From: Caulobacter sp. X
GTDB taxonomy: Bacteria > Pseudomonadota > Alphaproteobacteria > Caulobacterales > Caulobacteraceae
Length of the DNA: 64,000 nucleotides
Assembly: GCF_002742635.1 (NCBI RefSeq)
Contig: NZ_PEGF01000002.1
Coordinates: forward strand, 62,001-126,000
Reading direction: 5' to 3'
In this document: positions 61,968 to 64,000 of the stretch, piece after piece
Layout of the letters: each line of letters begins with the position of its first letter
Numbering within the stretch: the first letter of the stretch is position 1
Program-made: the position numbers and the translations under genes
Notes under the pieces: model-generated
Databases searched by the model: none
Seen by the model: the letters and a program-made list of their open reading frames with translations, nothing else
Told to the model about the DNA's origin: nothing

Positions 61968-62981
61968 ATGAAGACCGCCGCCATGACCCCGGAAACCGCC
62001 TCGACCTCGACGGCGGACGCCTCGCAAGCCGCGCGCTGGCAGGACTATTTCCAGCTGATGAAGCCGCGCGTCATGTCGCTTGTGGTCTTCACCGGCCTGA
62101 CGGGGCTTCTGGCCGCCCGCGCCCCGATCCATCCGATCCTGGGCGCGGTGGCGGTGCTGTGCATCGCGATCGGGGCCGGCGCCTCGGGCGCGCTGAACAT
62201 GTGGTACGACGCCGACATCGACCAGCAGATGCGCCGCACCCGCGGCCGTCCGGTTCCGGCCGGCAAGGTCAAGGGCGAGGAGGCCGCCTCGCTGGGCGTG
62301 GTCCTTAGCCTGCTCTCGGTGATGTTCCTGGGCTTCGCGATCAACTGGTTCGCGGCGGGCCTGCTGGCCTTCACCATCATCTTCTACGCCGTCGTCTACA
62401 CGATGTGGCTCAAGCGCTGGACGGCGCAGAACATCGTCATCGGCGGCCTCGCCGGCGCCCTGCCGCCCGCGATCGGCTGGGCGGCCGCGACCGGTCATGC
62501 GCCGCTGAACGCCTGGCTGATGGTCGCCATCATCTTCTTCTGGACCCCGCCCCACTTCTGGGCGCTGTCGCTGTACGTCACCACCGACTACGCCAAGGCC
62601 GGCGTGCCCATGCTGCCGGTGGTCAAGGGCGCGCGCGAGACCCGCAAGCAGATCCTGCTCTACAGCCTGGTCTTCGTCCCGATCTGCCTGGCGCCCGTCC
62701 TGACGGGCCTGGGCGGTCCGTTCTATCTGGCCGTCGCGGCTCTGGGCGGCGCCGTGTTCCTGCTGCTGGCGGCGCGGGTCTTCGCCAGCAAGGCCGGCGA
62801 CGCGGCCGATCCGCGCGTGGCGGACCGAGCGCTCTACGAAGTCACCGAAGACGAACGCGCCGCCGGCGCCAAGGCCGCGCGCAATCTGTTCGCCTTCTCG
62901 ATTCTTTACCTGTTCGCCCTGTTCGCCGCCTTGCTGGGCGAGGCCGTCATGGGCGTCCGGGCGCTGGAGCTTCTGAAGTGA
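61968..62981 (+). CDS. ctaB: Haem O synthase (protohaem IX farnesyltransferase)
   Basis: A 337-aa UbiA-type membrane enzyme that adds a farnesyl group to haem b, making haem O for the aa3 oxidase. NMWYDADIDQQMRRTRGRPVPAGKV holds the first Asp motif. Nine hydrophobic segments. Its stop codon overlaps the start of the small protein (GTGA). ATG at 61968 or at Met 61983. Between coxA and it lies a 109-base gap with GGCGCGG/CCGCGCC hairpin arms. Confidence 0.94.
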   Translation: MKTAAMTPETASTSTADASQAARWQDYFQLMKPRVMSLVVFTGLTGLLAARAPIHPILGAVAVLCIAIGAGASGALNMWYDADIDQQMRRTRGRPVPAGKVKGEEAASLGVVLSLLSVMFLGFAINWFAAGLLAFTIIFYAVVYTMWLKRWTAQNIVIGGLAGALPPAIGWAAATGHAPLNAWLMVAIIFFWTPPHFWALSLYVTTDYAKAGVPMLPVVKGARETRKQILLYSLVFVPICLAPVLTGLGGPFYLAVAALGGAVFLLLAARVFASKAGDAADPRVADRALYEVTEDERAAGAKAARNLFAFSILYLFALFAALLGEAVMGVRALELLK

Positions 62982-63136
62982 ACAAGTCGATCGACAAGGA
63001 CGCCGAGAAGCTGGCCGCCAAGAAGGCGCGCGATGGCCGCAACATCGCCATCGGCCTGGGTCTGGCGGCCTTCGTCGTGCTGGTGTTCGTGGTCACCCTG
63101 GTGAGGCTTGCCGGCAATGTTCACCCGCACCCCTAA
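62978..63136 (+). CDS. Small cytochrome oxidase assembly protein (CoxF-like)
   Basis: A 52-aa protein with a charged start (NKSIDKDAEKLAAKKARDGR) and one membrane helix (IAIGLGLAAFVVLVFVVTLVRLAG), ending NVHPHP. Such one-helix proteins sit between ctaB and ctaG in many alphaproteobacteria (labelled CoxF or small assembly protein). GTG at 62978 overlaps the ctaB stop by GTGA; its 3' end overlaps ctaG by 20 bases. Probably helps copper or haem insertion, but the role is inferred from position. Confidence 0.82.
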   Translation: MNKSIDKDAEKLAAKKARDGRNIAIGLGLAAFVVLVFVVTLVRLAGNVHPHP

Positions 63137-63791
63137 GGCGTCCCCGAAGGCGGGCAAGGGGCCGCTGACCCCGCAGGAAGCCATGGCCCGCCGCAACGGC
63201 CGGGTGGCTCTGATCTGCGCGGCGGCCTTCTTCGGCATGGTCGGCGCGGCCTACGCCGCCGTGCCGCTGTACAAGCTGTTCTGCCAGGTCACCGGTTTCG
63301 ACGGCACGGTCCGCAAGGCCGTGGCCAAGCCGACGCGGATCCTGGACCGCAAGGTCACCATCCGCTTCGACGCCAATCTCCGCGACCTGCCCTGGCGGTT
63401 CCAGACGATGCAGGCCAGCCAGGACGTCCGCATCGGCGATACGGGCCTGGCCTTCTTCAAGGTCACCAATCCGACCGACAAGCCGATCACCGGCCGGGCG
63501 CTGTACAACGTGGTGCCGGAGTCGGCGGGGCCATACTTCCAGAAGCTGGAGTGCTTCTGCTTCTCCAACCAGACGATCCAGCCCCACCAGACGGTGGAGT
63601 TCCCGGTCGTCTACTTCGTGGATCCCCAATTCGCGGACGATCCCGAGACCAAGGGCAAGAGCGAAATCACGCTCAGCTACACGTTCTTCCCGGCCGTCGA
63701 AGACGGCAAAGGCAAGACGGGCCAAGTCGCGGCCGCGACGACGCCCCGCATCGTCGAACCTCTTGGCGGCAAGCCGTCGAGAGGGCTATAG
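63117..63791 (+). CDS. ctaG: Cytochrome c oxidase assembly protein Cox11/CtaG
   Basis: A 224-aa Cox11-type copper chaperone for the CuB centre of subunit I. One N-terminal membrane helix (ALICAAAFFGMVGAAYAAVPLYKLFCQVTGFDGTV) precedes a periplasmic immunoglobulin-like domain with the copper motif ECFCFS (two Cys) and the ending YFVDPQF, SYTFFP. ATG at 63117 after GAGG. Overlaps the small gene by 20 bases. Confidence 0.95.
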   Translation: MFTRTPKASPKAGKGPLTPQEAMARRNGRVALICAAAFFGMVGAAYAAVPLYKLFCQVTGFDGTVRKAVAKPTRILDRKVTIRFDANLRDLPWRFQTMQASQDVRIGDTGLAFFKVTNPTDKPITGRALYNVVPESAGPYFQKLECFCFSNQTIQPHQTVEFPVVYFVDPQFADDPETKGKSEITLSYTFFPAVEDGKGKTGQVAAATTPRIVEPLGGKPSRGL

Positions 63792-63858
63792 ATTCAACAA
63801 GATCGCGGCGAGGGGGGACCAGCGCCGCGCTCAGAGGGATATAAGGGTTAGCAGCAAC

Positions 63859-64000
63859 ATGGCCGGCGCCGTCAAACACGACTACCACATCCTTCCGCCC
63901 AGCCCCTGGCCGTTCGTCGGCTCGATGGCCGCGACCGTCATGGCCATCGGCTTGATCGGCTGGATCAAGGGCGGCGTCCTGGGTATCGAGAAGGGCAACT
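63859..64000 (+). CDS. coxC: Cytochrome c oxidase subunit III (partial)
   Basis: The first 47 codons of a subunit III gene cut by the window end. MAGAVKHDYHILPPSPWPFVGSMAATVMAIGLIGWIKGG is the typical start: His-Asp-Tyr-His then PSPWP, and the first hydrophobic helix. ATG at 63859 follows AAGGG at about 13 bases. Also named ctaE. It completes the aa3 core set with coxA and coxB. Confidence 0.9.
   Translation, partial: MAGAVKHDYHILPPSPWPFVGSMAATVMAIGLIGWIKGGVLGIEKGN

Overview
The window reads as chromosomal DNA of a Caulobacter-like alphaproteobacterium (order Caulobacterales). It is very GC-rich and densely packed, with many 1-4 base gene overlaps. It has a five-gene F1-only atp operon, an aa3-type cox operon, a TonB-dependent receptor, a CtrA-type site (TTAA-N7-TTAA), an alphaproteobacterial LexA-type site (GTTC-N7-GTTC), and G/C-rich palindromic intergenic repeats. 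The species call is an inference from gene content and style; no rRNA or other marker gene is present.

Layout. 1-5.8 kb: a thiolase, then divergently a TonB-dependent receptor and an N-acyl-D-amino-acid deacylase broken by a frameshift. 5.8-10.8 kb, minus strand: DUF1330, CPBP protease, a LemA-TPM-TPM operon and an acyl-CoA dehydrogenase. 11-18 kb, plus strand: a small secreted protein, a 79-aa orphan and the F1-ATPase operon atpH-A-[methyltransferase]-G-D-[83-aa CPFC protein]-C. 18-19.3 kb: a secreted Ala/Pro-rich protein, then a two-hairpin guanidine-II riboswitch in front of an SMR guanidinium exporter. 19.3-29 kb, minus strand: two alpha/beta hydrolases, rppH, a YibQ-type protein, ctpA, an EnvC-like protein, rlmH, rsfS, nadD and proA. 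29-38.8 kb, mostly minus strand: accessory and housekeeping genes (DUF6624, an Ltp-repeat membrane protein, aldo/keto reductase, Pr6Pr, MmcQ, paired YkgJ proteins, a VOC protein behind a LexA-type box, a methyltransferase, a desaturase, an LprI-like protein, ubiA).

38.9-52 kb: a monofunctional catalase behind an 11-bp inverted repeat, two DUF454-like proteins, an ABC exporter, a DUF4153 protein, an S10 peptidase, a LysR regulator divergent from a SnoaL-SDR pair, ppk2, rsmE, gshA and an unlisted 47-aa membrane protein behind a CtrA-type box. 52-58.9 kb: DUF427, a POT transporter, a GNAT enzyme, tldD, and a PadR-HAAS-GIN envelope-stress-like operon. 59-64 kb: the cox operon coxB-coxA-ctaB-small protein-ctaG-coxC, the last gene cut by the window edge.

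The functional core is respiration and energy: F1-ATPase, aa3 oxidase with haem O synthesis and Cox11 copper delivery, and ubiquinone prenylation. Around it sit fatty-acid oxidation, glutathione and peroxide defence, NAD and proline synthesis, ribosome maintenance and envelope proteases. No tRNA, rRNA, CRISPR array, insertion sequence or prophage was seen. The strongest non-coding signal is the guanidine-II riboswitch. The strongest genomic oddities are two foreign-looking reading frames inside the atp operon, a dispersed repeat that now encodes a protein N-terminus, and an Ltp-domain protein of a type best known from phage superinfection exclusion.
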